In this document: positions 47,150-55,910 of the stretch, one piece after another
Numbering within the stretch: position 1 is the stretch's first letter
Layout of the letters: each line of letters opens with the position of its first letter
Source: Brevibacillus laterosporus DSM 25
Lineage (GTDB): Bacteria > Bacillota > Bacilli > Brevibacillales > Brevibacillaceae
Reading direction: 5' to 3'
DNA length: 64,000 nt
Assembly (NCBI RefSeq): GCF_002706795.1
Contig: NZ_CP017705.1
Location: 3,346,501 to 3,410,500, forward strand
Notes under the pieces: generated by a model
What the model was told of the DNA's origin: nothing
What the model saw: only the letters and a program-made list of their open reading frames with translations
Database searches by the model: none
Made by a program: the position numbers and the translations under genes

Positions 47150-47498
47150 AGGAACCCTCCTTCTAAAAAAACCTTCTTCTTTATTCTAGGTGATTATTTT
47201 CACACGTCAATGTAGGAAGTGGCTATTTGTAGAGGCTGATAAAATATAAACAAGACTGAACGCCGTGAGAGTAGCAAGGGCGATGCATAGCATCCTATAA
47301 TCCTGTATACTGGTTTATACACAAATTAATCAAAAGGGGACTGGAAGAGACGAGCATAGGTAGATGAATGCTTGCTTGAAAGAGAGGTCCCTGCTGTTAG
47401 ATGATTGTGTATGAATGCGTATACCATTATGTTCTAATATTTATACATTACATATTTGCACATATATCAACTTACAATTCTTAGGAGGTATACTTACG
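47150..47498. other. gap before the injection-system cluster
   Basis: No gene seen. It contains TATACT at 47306-47311 inside a small inverted repeat (GTATA/TATAC, 47305-47320) without a convincing -35, and an AGGAGGT ribosome site for the next gene at 47483-47489. Confidence 0.4.
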
Positions 47499-47867
47499 AT
47501 GAAAGAATGCGTGACGTTAGAAGAGATTGAACAGGAGCTACAAACATTTCCACTCTGTCTCGTCCTCCTTACATCTAAGAATTGCGGTGTTTGTGAGGCT
47601 GTTGAACAAAAGCTACATATCTGGCAATCAAACGATCAACCGTCAAATAATGATCAGTTCCAGTCGGATGTACTAGGATGCTTTCATATAATAAAAGCAT
47701 CTATTGATAAGCTTCCTGAACTGTCAGGGAGATTTTTGGCGTTTTCTGGACCTACCATACTTGTATTTGCCTACGGTAAAGAAATATATCGCCAAGCTAG
47801 ATTTATTCAAATGCAAGAACTGAGTGAGGCGCTCCTGCAAGCCAAAGTTATGATAGAATTAAGATAA
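47499..47867 (+). CDS. thioredoxin-fold protein with CGVC motif
   Basis: A 122-residue cytoplasmic protein. The redox motif is LTSKNCGVCEAVEQKL (C-G-V-C near residue 32), with the cis-proline loop at FSGPTILVFAYGKE, so a thiol-disulfide role is likely. I start it at ATG 47499 after AGGAGGT; upstream frame is unsupported. It precedes the kinase gene by a gap of 13-40 bases, so it may be part of the cluster. Its client is unknown. Confidence 0.8.
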   Translation: MKECVTLEEIEQELQTFPLCLVLLTSKNCGVCEAVEQKLHIWQSNDQPSNNDQFQSDVLGCFHIIKASIDKLPELSGRFLAFSGPTILVFAYGKEIYRQARFIQMQELSEALLQAKVMIELR

Positions 47868-47907
47868 AGTAAAAGTTATAGTGAAAAATGAAGAGAGAGG
47901 TAAGGTC

Positions 47908-48879
47908 GTGAAGTCAGGTACCAAAGAGAAGGGATTGCCTAAAAGAATACGCCTCCGTGGACATTACCAAATTAAAAAAATGATTTCGCAAAGCGAACTG
48001 TCGATCGTGTATACTGCACGTCAACTTGGCAGTAAACATACACGTATTATAAAAGAGTTTTTTCCGAGAGCACTTGCCTTGCGTGATCTCGATAATAAGA
48101 CGGTTTTTTGTCGGCTACCTTCTTTACAGGATAAATATAACGATTTGATGCAGGCATTTCTTCGAGAAGCAGACATTATCAAAGGGCTGAATCACCCTAA
48201 TTTTGTATCATATGTGGACTTTTTTGAGGAGAATGGTACAGCCTATTTAGTAATGAATTACTGTGAAGGGATGACACTGGATCGTTATATACAGGAGACG
48301 GAGCAGCTATATACTGCGGAAGTTATAGAAAAGACATGGCTACCTCTGGCTAATGCCCTCGAACATCTACATAAGCAAGGCGTTATTCATCGGGATATTA
48401 AACCTAGCAATATTATCATCAGCCCATCTGGGACTCCTATCTTGATCGATTTTGGCTCAGCTATTCTGATGAGCCAAGAAGGAAAAGGAGATAAACAAAC
48501 GATTGTAACCACAGCAGGCTACTCTCCCTTGGAATTTTATTCAGAGAAAGCAAAACAAGACGCACGCTCTGATTTATACAGCTTCGCGGCGACGCTTTTC
48601 TTCTATATTAATAGGAGTGCTCCTACGGATGTTACTCAGCGCTTATTTGAGCATCGTTTTGATGGAATACATCTGGCTTCTTCTATCGTGACTCCCATGT
48701 TGGCACGAGTCATTCACTGGGGATTAGCCGTTCAGGCTGATAAGAGATGCCCTACGTTAAAATGGTTCAAGCATGCTCTGTATGCAGAAGCGTTTATTTG
48801 GAAAAGTAGAGAGAGGCTGCTTCCTGCATCAAAGCAAAAAACAGCCGCTTCTACTTCATCCTCTCAAAAACTACATTAA
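47908..48879 (+). CDS. Ser/Thr protein kinase (Hanks type)
   Basis: A 323-residue soluble kinase. The catalytic lysine is K49 (IIKEFF), the C-helix glutamate is in FLREADIIKGLNHPN, the catalytic loop is HRDIKPSNI (D163), the metal motif DFG is at D181, and the activation segment ends TTAGYSPLEFYS in place of the usual APE. The glycine-rich loop is replaced by a serine-containing ISQSELSIVY. There is no membrane helix or PASTA domain, so it is not PrkC. GTG 47908 follows AAGG; GTG 47881 has no site. It overlaps tail-to-tail with the VWA gene. The setting resembles PpkA of type VI secretion. Confidence 0.88.
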   Translation: MKSGTKEKGLPKRIRLRGHYQIKKMISQSELSIVYTARQLGSKHTRIIKEFFPRALALRDLDNKTVFCRLPSLQDKYNDLMQAFLREADIIKGLNHPNFVSYVDFFEENGTAYLVMNYCEGMTLDRYIQETEQLYTAEVIEKTWLPLANALEHLHKQGVIHRDIKPSNIIISPSGTPILIDFGSAILMSQEGKGDKQTIVTTAGYSPLEFYSEKAKQDARSDLYSFAATLFFYINRSAPTDVTQRLFEHRFDGIHLASSIVTPMLARVIHWGLAVQADKRCPTLKWFKHALYAEAFIWKSRERLLPASKQKTAASTSSSQKLH

Positions 48880-50912
48880 TGGTTGGTAGGTACGTCCGAA
48901 TAAAGGTGGGAACTTACTTTAACGGCTTTGTACCGAAGTTCGATCTCTGTGATTTCATCCTCAAATGTAATGTACAATTTGTCATTATAGGTGAGGATTT
49001 CTTTTTTGTTGATACGAAGTAGTGTGGTACCGCGTACTAATGTGCAATTGGAATTGTTTTTTACCAATAGCGTTCCATTTTTACCTGCTTCAAACACAAT
49101 GTATGCAGCTTCTGGTAACGGTTCATTTACATTGAGACTTCTAAATAACTCCTGAAGCGTTATCCTGCGTTGAGGAAATGAGCTGAGAGGCCAGTAGGTA
49201 ACAGGAATGTCATTACCACTAGCAGTTTGTAAAAAATAGCCTTCCAATTTTCCAGATAGCATAGGTTTCGGACGAACGATAAGATAAATGATTCCACCAA
49301 TAAGAGCGGTAGCTAACAGGATGCCACCGATTACTAGATATTTGTCCCAGACTGATGTAATGATCAGGGATAATTCCGATGTAGCCTGTTCACCATCAGG
49401 ATCAATAGCCGTAATTGTCAGAGTGGTTGTTCCAGTTGTAAGTGGCGTAATATGTAACGTTTGATCTTGAATGGATAAGCTTGATACTGATTCATCAGGA
49501 GCAGTTATGATTTTATACGTAAGTGTATCCTGATTAGCATCCGTAAAATATTTGCCCAGATCAATCCCTGATTCCCCTGACTCTTTGGAAATCGAAATTG
49601 TGCGCTGTGCTGTAGCTTGTGGCGCAAGATTCCCAACATGTAGCTTTTCTACAGAGGTTTCTCGATAAAAGTCTGGCCCTTCCATTCTAATTTTCCACGT
49701 ATAGTCCCCTGACTGTTTGAAGACATGCTCCAGTTTCCACTCATCCCCAACTAAATTCATTGGAGTTCTTTGTTCTTGTTTTGTTGCTAAATGGACAGTT
49801 ATGAACTCAGCCTTTAAGGTTTGATTGACATCTTGATCAGTAAATTTTTTGCTTTGAGAATCGATAAGGTGGGCAACGATGCTTGTAGCCTGCCCTTTTT
49901 GTGTTTGATTGGATAGCACTGGGGCTTGTATATCCAGATTGTAGGTACCTAATAAATTAATTTTTACCAGGTTACCGGGTGTACCGCGGAATTTCAGAGT
50001 TACGTTCCCTTTTGGTGGTTGTACCACTTTTAAGAGGGAGTATTTATTTGATTCTATAAATTGGATATTTTTTGCTTGGGAGAATAATTGCGCTTCTTTG
50101 ACGGGGTGCTCAGATAACAGAATAATATTGGCCTCGTTCATGCTCCCGTTAGGAATGGACAGGGATACCTCTTGAAGGGCTCCAGTCGCAGTAACGGCAG
50201 CAACAGAGATCAGTGTAGATTGAATTTGTTTTGCAAAAATCTTATTAAAAATTTCAGGTAAATCCTCGGCACTATCGGTAATGAATGAAGTACCGCCTGT
50301 TTCGGTTGCAATCCGCTTTAACTCTGCTTGATTAACCGATCCGTCTTGGTTTAGTCCAATTGTATAAATGGGGAAGCCCTTTGCTTTGGCTTGCTTAATA
50401 GCTTTTTCAACATCTCTGTTTGAATCTGCTACACTTCTCCCTTTGGACATAGGGCCAAAATCGGTGCCCCCATCTGATAGCAGAAGTAAGAAAGGTCGAT
50501 TTCCACTCTCCGTACGTTTGGCTAAGAGATCTGTACCTGTTAATAGACCGAGTCCGAGATCTGTGTAACCTGAACGTGGTAAAGAGGACAAAGCTTTTTT
50601 TATCTCAGTCTTTTTATCTTTCACTGAGATTGTTGTTAAAGGCTTTGTTTTGACAATTTTGTGATTATAGGCGACAAAACCTACCCTTGTTCGATCTGCA
50701 TTGCTCATATCCATAAATAGTTTAACTACTTCTGCTGCTATGCCTTCTTTATCCGTATCCCTCATGGAATAACTGGCATCCAATACAAACATGGCATCAA
50801 TACCCCGATTAGGATCAGCCTTGGCTAAGGCTTGGGGAGCTTCTAGCAGGCAAGAGAAGGCGATCCCTAAAAGCAAAGCGCATATGGCAAGATACATGGT
50901 GGAATTACGCAT
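48876..50912 (-). CDS. membrane VWA-domain protein with FHA-like cytoplasmic tail
   Basis: A 678-residue protein with a signal peptide (about 1-30, ending near QALAKA), then a VWA domain with an intact MIDAS (D45, S47, S49 in DASYS; later T and D in GYTDLG and LLSDGGTD). Beta-sandwich domains follow, with a cadherin-like YFTDANQDTLTYKI at about 440-520. A membrane helix lies near 530-555 (YLVIGGILLATALIGGIIYL). The inner tail ends with GKNGTLLVKNNSNCTLVRG..., which reads like a degenerate FHA fold. ATG 50912 follows GAGGA; ATG 50924 lacks a site. It is convergent with the kinase by 4 bases. Confidence 0.82.
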   Translation of the reverse strand: MRNSTMYLAICALLLGIAFSCLLEAPQALAKADPNRGIDAMFVLDASYSMRDTDKEGIAAEVVKLFMDMSNADRTRVGFVAYNHKIVKTKPLTTISVKDKKTEIKKALSSLPRSGYTDLGLGLLTGTDLLAKRTESGNRPFLLLLSDGGTDFGPMSKGRSVADSNRDVEKAIKQAKAKGFPIYTIGLNQDGSVNQAELKRIATETGGTSFITDSAEDLPEIFNKIFAKQIQSTLISVAAVTATGALQEVSLSIPNGSMNEANIILLSEHPVKEAQLFSQAKNIQFIESNKYSLLKVVQPPKGNVTLKFRGTPGNLVKINLLGTYNLDIQAPVLSNQTQKGQATSIVAHLIDSQSKKFTDQDVNQTLKAEFITVHLATKQEQRTPMNLVGDEWKLEHVFKQSGDYTWKIRMEGPDFYRETSVEKLHVGNLAPQATAQRTISISKESGESGIDLGKYFTDANQDTLTYKIITAPDESVSSLSIQDQTLHITPLTTGTTTLTITAIDPDGEQATSELSLIITSVWDKYLVIGGILLATALIGGIIYLIVRPKPMLSGKLEGYFLQTASGNDIPVTYWPLSSFPQRRITLQELFRSLNVNEPLPEAAYIVFEAGKNGTLLVKNNSNCTLVRGTTLLRINKKEILTYNDKLYITFEDEITEIELRYKAVKVSSHLYSDVPTNH

Positions 50913-51393
50913 GGATTTCCTCATCTTGACTTTTTACACATCCTTTTCAAGCTTTTCAAGATATGATCTTAAAATAAGAATCGGTCACAATGTCCTAAAA
51001 GTGAATAGAAAAAATAGAAAACAGGAAAATAGAACCAAAAAAAGGTAGAAATAATTGATTTTCGCAACGAAAAATAGGGTGTGAAGGCAATAAGTACCAA
51101 TTCAAATTTTTTGAAAACGGAAAATAAAGGCATAAAGTCCTGATTTTTTTAAATGATTGACAGTGACGAAAATAGTTGATTAATATAAATTGCGAAAGGC
51201 GATAGGGGAATTATGGTAAAAAAATAGATTAATCTGGTAAAAAATGGGTTAATTTAGCATTTAAGTTAGATTAATCCGGGATTATTTGGGACCGAATATC
51301 CCTTGTAATTATGACTTTTTATGCACGTACCATTATTCACATGTAGGTCTTCTTTTTGTAAATACCTCAGCGAAACATAGAAAGGGGCAGATT
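50913..51393. other. AT-rich regulatory gap before the sheath gene
   Basis: Between the divergent VWA and sheath genes. No coding frame is supported. The last 220 bases hold repeated GATTAAT/TTAAT words and two copies of GGTAAAAAA; see the repeat entry. No sigma-A promoter with good hexamers was found by eye. Confidence 0.5.
51178..51279 (+). promoter_or_regulatory. phased TTAAT repeat array, candidate operator
   Basis: AGATTAATCTGG at 51226-51237 and AGATTAATCCGG at 51268-51279 are 42 bases apart. A related GGGTTAATTTAG lies between them at 51246-51257, so TTAAT recurs at 51229, 51249 and 51271, about two helical turns each. A further GATTAAT is at 51178. TGGTAAAAAA occurs twice (51214, 51235). 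A cooperative regulator or curved DNA would fit; the factor is unknown. Confidence 0.45.
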
Positions 51394-53562
51394 ATGGACA
51401 TTATTTATCAAACCAACCGAACGATGCTTTTTGAAGAAATAAATCCAGAGAAACTGGATCTCGTCACAATTGTAGGCGATGTTAAAGGCATAGATAGTCT
51501 AAGTGATGAGAAAGTAAAAGAAATCAATCAGCATCTTCTTGTTAAAAATTTTGACGAATTTTTGGACAAGTTCGAACCGACTGTTTATTCGTTTTACAAT
51601 GCAGCGAATCAAAAAGTGATGTACACACTTAAAAAACCAGAATCAATCGCAGAGGACTGCATCACAGAAATCAAGGTTAATCAACATAATGATTTTCTGA
51701 AAATGTTGTTTACCTTGATTGATACGAAGCGTAGTCAGGGGATTACCAATGTAGACTTTAAGTTCGAAAATTTGTTAGATATGATCTCTCCGAAAAAGGT
51801 CATGGATGATATTAGACAGGTTCGCAAAGAGATTCATTACATGTATAACGAATACGACAAATTAGATGATGGCGATCCAAAGAAACTTGATATGGGTGAC
51901 AAGCTCAATAGCATGTTTGAAGAGGCAAGTCAAAACTATAACAATGTTATGGCGATGCTACCTCTAGCGATCGAGGATATTAAAACAAGACTCTTATTAG
52001 GCGCTTCTTCTGAGGAGAATAAATCCGAGGCGATACAAATCGGGATGCTTACCATCGGGGAGAGCGGTGAATTAAAGATCATCGAGGCTCCAAAAAACGA
52101 TAGCAATGAGCTTATGCTATTAGACGATACAAGCGGCACTGGTTTAGTAACGGTTTTTGAAGAGGATTATGAATCTATTACGGAGACACCTTCTTCTTAC
52201 GTGAGAGACTTAGTAGTACGTACCTTCTGCCCACTACCAGCTGTTCAGACGGAAGTGGATATTGAGACAGAGATTCAAAACTATAATACATATCTTGAAT
52301 TCTACAAAAACGCAAAAGACGACTTTGTCAAAACGGTAAAACCGCTTGTAGAGAAGATTCTTGGTGTGAAAATGTTCTTTGATCAATATGCTACCAAGAA
52401 CAAAGGAATGGTACCTACTCTTCTCATTACGAACACAAAGCTAGATATGTTGGTTAAGAGTAGCAATATTCCACGCCTAGAAACCTATCTGAACACAGTT
52501 AACTCTAAAAATGACTTTACAGATACCATCTGGTTCGGTATTGTACCGTCCGTTGAATTAGAGACTGCTGGCAGAGTAAAAGTAAGCCGCGAGCGTTTCA
52601 AAGGAAACGAGAAAGTTGTAAAGCAGGACGGGAATACTCTGGAATCACTCTCGATGCTTCTAAATGTGGTGAAGGAATACAAGCTACAAATCTTCTTCAG
52701 CTTTGAAACAGGAGAAGAGACCACCTTTAATAGCATGGCTACAGCCGGTATTGATAAATATATCGACAAGTGTAATCCGCTTATTCGTAAGGATTACAGT
52801 GAATTCGCGGTACCTTGTGTACCTAATTTCACAGTCATTCCGAAGGATAAGTCTGGGGTAGTCATTGATAGTCGAATGCTGCAAACTGATTCAGGTGCAC
52901 AGCTTTCCAAAGAAAAAGAAGACATCTTAAAGCTCTGGATTGAAGGAGTCTATATTGGCTCTTCTTACGTGGCAGCAGGTGTGGTGGCATCTTATCAATG
53001 CCCTGATTACATGCGCGAACTATTTAAAAATATCAACAAAGAGTATCCAGGCGTACGCTTTGATATTGAAGCTGGAGATAACAGCTTACGCGCAGTCACT
53101 ACGATGGCGAAAGAAATTTCAGGTTTTACTAACAACATTAAAGATTCAATTAACCGTAAAAATTTCGGCTTTGTCTTCTCATCAGAGAATGCACAGCTTC
53201 AAGAAAGGGATATTAAACGCATTTCGGTTTATAAAGCAAGAAGTCTTGCTTTGGCCGAAGATGGTTTTGATCCTATCTATAAAACCCTCGTGAGTACGTA
53301 TATCGAGCGTATTCTTCGTTTCCAAACTGGAGATTTCAAACACGAAAATATCGTGAAATTCTTCAGTAACAATCCAAGCAGCCAAAAGAGCAAATGGATG
53401 AGTGGACGCGGGTACGTCAATTCCATCGTTCAGGATGGAGATGATATTAGCTACATCATCGATGATAAGAGTAATCTGTGCCACATCGATTTGGTCTTTA
53501 ACGGAAACGTGAAGAACCTTGAAGTGATGATTACCAAGGGCACAACTCCTGTGAAATCGTGA
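51394..53562 (+). CDS. contractile sheath-like protein, TssB-TssC-type fusion (inferred)
   Basis: A 722-residue protein without membrane helices. Residues about 1-200 follow the TssB pattern: a beta-rich start, then HLLVKNFDEFLDKFEPTVYSF (like the NFD..L..M.P..F strand of TssB) and SPKKVMDDIRQVRKEI, the helix after FSP in TssB. Residues about 270-722 follow the TssC layout with VRDLVVRTFCPLP, a long middle, ISVYKARSLALAEDG, and TYIERILRFQTGDF near the end. The tube-like gene follows at once. ATG 51394 is chosen 7 bases after GAAAGGGG. I infer a contractile sheath; eCIS or phage sheath relatives are alternatives. Confidence 0.6.
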   Translation: MDIIYQTNRTMLFEEINPEKLDLVTIVGDVKGIDSLSDEKVKEINQHLLVKNFDEFLDKFEPTVYSFYNAANQKVMYTLKKPESIAEDCITEIKVNQHNDFLKMLFTLIDTKRSQGITNVDFKFENLLDMISPKKVMDDIRQVRKEIHYMYNEYDKLDDGDPKKLDMGDKLNSMFEEASQNYNNVMAMLPLAIEDIKTRLLLGASSEENKSEAIQIGMLTIGESGELKIIEAPKNDSNELMLLDDTSGTGLVTVFEEDYESITETPSSYVRDLVVRTFCPLPAVQTEVDIETEIQNYNTYLEFYKNAKDDFVKTVKPLVEKILGVKMFFDQYATKNKGMVPTLLITNTKLDMLVKSSNIPRLETYLNTVNSKNDFTDTIWFGIVPSVELETAGRVKVSRERFKGNEKVVKQDGNTLESLSMLLNVVKEYKLQIFFSFETGEETTFNSMATAGIDKYIDKCNPLIRKDYSEFAVPCVPNFTVIPKDKSGVVIDSRMLQTDSGAQLSKEKEDILKLWIEGVYIGSSYVAAGVVASYQCPDYMRELFKNINKEYPGVRFDIEAGDNSLRAVTTMAKEISGFTNNIKDSINRKNFGFVFSSENAQLQERDIKRISVYKARSLALAEDGFDPIYKTLVSTYIERILRFQTGDFKHENIVKFFSNNPSSQKSKWMSGRGYVNSIVQDGDDISYIIDDKSNLCHIDLVFNGNVKNLEVMITKGTTPVKS

Positions 53563-53687
53563 TGTCCTTTCTAAAACGTATGGTAGAGGCCGTCTTACAA
53601 AAGATTGCCTCTATACATAAATCTCAGCGTCCTAAATCTAAATCGGGCGTGAGAGCCATTTTTTCTAATTCTAAGGAGGTTTTATTT

Positions 53688-54113
53688 ATGGGTTTCCGAC
53701 TAAAAGTTGAAGGTGCAGAAACAATTGAACTAGGTTTGGATAACATCCAAACAGTTGTGTATGACACTGACACTCCGGATGATTCCAATGCTAGATCAAC
53801 AGATGTAGGAGCTACACTACGCCTAACCGGTAAAATCATTACATCTACCGATGGTGATAGCGCTGATGACACAATGAAACTAGCTCTGTGGTCTCTAGTA
53901 CCTGCTGAAAAAGCGGATTGCTACAGAAAAGTAACACTAGAAGTAATCGCGGCTGATCAAGTAGTGCGCAAAATCCACATGCCAAATGCTTTTGTAGTAG
54001 ATTACACAGAGCGTTTTGGCGATACAGAAGGTGTTGGGGAGTTCACTCTATACATCAAACAGAAAAAAGACAAAACCGAGCTTACCAAAATTGAAGGCGG
54101 CTATGCCGTTTAA
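53688..54113 (+). CDS. tail tube / Hcp-like protein (inferred)
   Basis: A 141-residue beta-rich protein. The middle has NARSTDVGATLRLTGKI, and the end has NAFVVDYTERFGDTEGVGEFTLYIKQKKD, the F..Y.E.F....G.G.F.L.I.Q pattern of phage gp19/Hcp-type tube proteins. AAGGAGG at 53673-53679 lies 8 bases before ATG 53688. The frame is open back to 53559 but that part has no site and an unrelated composition. It directly follows the sheath-like gene, the order seen in phage tails and injection systems. A 14-bp hairpin follows, as after abundant structural proteins. Confidence 0.65.
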   Translation: MGFRLKVEGAETIELGLDNIQTVVYDTDTPDDSNARSTDVGATLRLTGKIITSTDGDSADDTMKLALWSLVPAEKADCYRKVTLEVIAADQVVRKIHMPNAFVVDYTERFGDTEGVGEFTLYIKQKKDKTELTKIEGGYAV

Positions 54114-54144
54114 TTGATAGTCTTGTAGGCTATCGGAGGAGGAT

Positions 54145-54179
54145 AAAATTTTAAGAGGTTCAAAGCCTCTTAAAATTTT
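54145..54179 (+). terminator. stem-loop between tube and J-protein genes
   Basis: A perfect 14-bp inverted repeat (54145-54158 with 54166-54179) with a 7-base loop. The 3' arm ends in TTTT but no further T run follows, so it may act as a partial terminator or mRNA stabiliser, giving more tube than downstream product. Confidence 0.6.
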
Positions 54180-54206
54180 GTCTCATCCTTTAGGGGGAAA
54201 GAGATA

Positions 54207-54653
54207 ATGAAAAATTACTATGACATACTTGGTGTTTCCAAACATGCCTCTGAAGCGGAATTGAAAAAGGCGTATCGACAGTTAGCAAAAAAATATCATC
54301 CCGATGTGAATGCAGGGAGTAGTGAGGCGGAACAACGTTTCAAGGAAGTACATGAAGCTTATACGGTGTTAAAAAGCGAGGAATCACGGGCAGCGTACGA
54401 TGCGAAATTGGATCAGCGGACACAAAAGAGGGCTACATCCACCCAAGGAACAGGCCAGAAATCTACAGAACGCAGGACAACACAAGGATATCAGGGTTTT
54501 GATCCAAGAGATATGGAGCGTAATTTCTCACAATTCTTTGGTTTTAATCCAAAAGATAAAAAAGGGAATCTTCATAAAAACGGATCATCTTCTAAAAATC
54601 CTCTGGATGCCTCAGCGATCTTTCAGAGCTATTTTGGACCGCGAAAAAAATAA
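54207..54653 (+). CDS. J-domain co-chaperone
   Basis: A 148-residue protein with an N-terminal J domain (residues 2-68): [22 protein letters not shown], the HPD tripeptide in [10 protein letters not shown], and [11 protein letters not shown]. There is no zinc finger or DnaJ C-terminal domain; the rest is charged, with FNPKDKKG and a final YFGPRKK. It would stimulate an Hsp70 ATPase, and the Hsp70-fold protein at 60811-63459 in the same gene string is the obvious partner. GGGGGAAAG precedes the ATG. Confidence 0.9.
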   Translation: MKNYYDILGVSKHASEAELKKAYRQLAKKYHPDVNAGSSEAEQRFKEVHEAYTVLKSEESRAAYDAKLDQRTQKRATSTQGTGQKSTERRTTQGYQGFDPRDMERNFSQFFGFNPKDKKGNLHKNGSSSKNPLDASAIFQSYFGPRKK

Positions 54654-54789
54654 GGTGGAAGTGCTTGCTCCTCTCTTTGTGGGTGATTTGATGTCAGTGG
54701 ACATACAACTTTCAAGGTATGGAGCCTTTTTTCTTTATAGGTAACGATCGGAATGGAGTGGAAAACACCAGTTAATGGAGGTTGAGAAT

Positions 54790-55350
54790 GTGCAAGAAAA
54801 AGCAAAAAAGTACCGTTCCATTTGGATCATAATCATTGATGTGCTCCTCTTTGTCATTGCAATTAATATTTTATATTTTACGTTTGGCATTCAATCAGAC
54901 CCGATAATGAAATGGTTGGTTAGTCTGTTAGGAATTGCTTTCCTTATTTTTGGAATTACTACACAAAAAAATCAGAAGCGGCTGCCTAAACAATCAAGTA
55001 AGCAGCAAGCAGGTATAACAAAATTAGTCCTACTGGATGAAGACGGAGAAAGAGTGAAAGAGTGGTATATACAGGGGGAAACCTCTTTGGTGATCGGAAA
55101 GAACTCCCGCAATGGCGAGGTTGATATAGATCTATCAGATACGGAATATGCATCGCTTATCAGTACCCACCATGCAGTGCTTAACCACGTTGGAGGGACC
55201 TGGTTCATTGAGGACAATAATTCTCATAATGGGATCGGAATTAAAAAAGCGAATAGCAAACGAACGAATAAAGTAGAGGTCGAAACGCAACAACAGATTG
55301 ATATAAACGATCTGATTTACATAGCAAATACACGTATCTTAGTGAAATAA
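54790..55350 (+). CDS. membrane-bound FHA-domain protein
   Basis: A 186-residue protein with two membrane helices near the start (about 10-30 and 41-58) and a cytoplasmic FHA domain (about 80-186): VIGKNSRNGEVDI, YASLISTHHAVLNH, IEDNNSHNGIGI. The normal arginine of the GR motif is lysine here, while S-x-x-H and N-G are kept, so phosphothreonine binding is plausible but not assured. GTG 54790 follows GGAGGT by 7 bases; the ATG at 54775 overlaps that site. Probably anchors phosphorylated partners at the membrane. Confidence 0.85.
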   Translation: MQEKAKKYRSIWIIIIDVLLFVIAINILYFTFGIQSDPIMKWLVSLLGIAFLIFGITTQKNQKRLPKQSSKQQAGITKLVLLDEDGERVKEWYIQGETSLVIGKNSRNGEVDIDLSDTEYASLISTHHAVLNHVGGTWFIEDNNSHNGIGIKKANSKRTNKVEVETQQQIDINDLIYIANTRILVK

Positions 55351-55384
55351 AGGTTGCTACTAATCACATGGGGGATGACCAAAA

Positions 55385-55900
55385 ATGAGTTTAACGAGAT
55401 GTACGAATGGCCATATGTTTAGCACAAGAAAGCACGGTAATACATGCCCCTATTGCAATATCGTTGTAGAACAAGCAGCACGGGGAGAGAACAAGAGTCA
55501 AGTGCGCCCAGCTGATGAAGAAAAGACCATGCCTTATTTGGGAGAAACAACAGGCATTGAGCCCGTGACAGGCTGGTTAGTTTGTATCGAAGGACCACAG
55601 CAGGGACAGGACTATCGAATTATGGCAGAAAAGAATTTCATTGGACGCTCAGAAGAGATGCATATTCGTATTATTGGTGATAACGCCATCTCTAGACGCA
55701 ATCATGCGGTCATTGTCTATGATCCGAAAAAGCGCAACTTTTTTCTATTGCCAGGAGATGCGTCTGGACTTGCTTATCACAACAATGAGGCTGTTTTTTC
55801 CCCAGTGGAGCTAACAGCGTATGATGTCATTCAGCTTGGTCAAAGCAAATTTATCTTTATCCCGTTGTGCGGCGTCCATTTTGAATGGGAAACCAATTGA
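55385..55900 (+). CDS. FHA protein with N-terminal zinc ribbon
   Basis: A 171-residue soluble protein. Residues 6-25 form a zinc-ribbon-like RCTNGHMFSTRKHGNTCPYC (C, H, C, C ligands). Residues about 60-165 are an FHA domain with complete phosphothreonine-binding marks: FIGRSEE and DNAISRRNHAVIVYD. The Arg-Ser pair and SRRNH are intact, so it should bind phosphothreonine, presumably from the kinase at 47908. It lies 10 bases before the PP2C gene, in the same transcript. Confidence 0.88.
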   Translation: MSLTRCTNGHMFSTRKHGNTCPYCNIVVEQAARGENKSQVRPADEEKTMPYLGETTGIEPVTGWLVCIEGPQQGQDYRIMAEKNFIGRSEEMHIRIIGDNAISRRNHAVIVYDPKKRNFFLLPGDASGLAYHNNEAVFSPVELTAYDVIQLGQSKFIFIPLCGVHFEWETN

Positions 55901-55910
55901 GGGTAGGTTG

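Noticed and set aside
51286-51393. Longer N-terminus for the sheath-like protein
   Set aside because: The extra 36 codons are in the AT-rich gap with no ribosome site, while ATG 51394 has GAAAGGGG at the proper distance.
53559-53687. Longer N-terminus for the tube-like protein
   Set aside because: The frame is open but basic and unlike the rest of the protein; AAGGAGG is just before ATG 53688.
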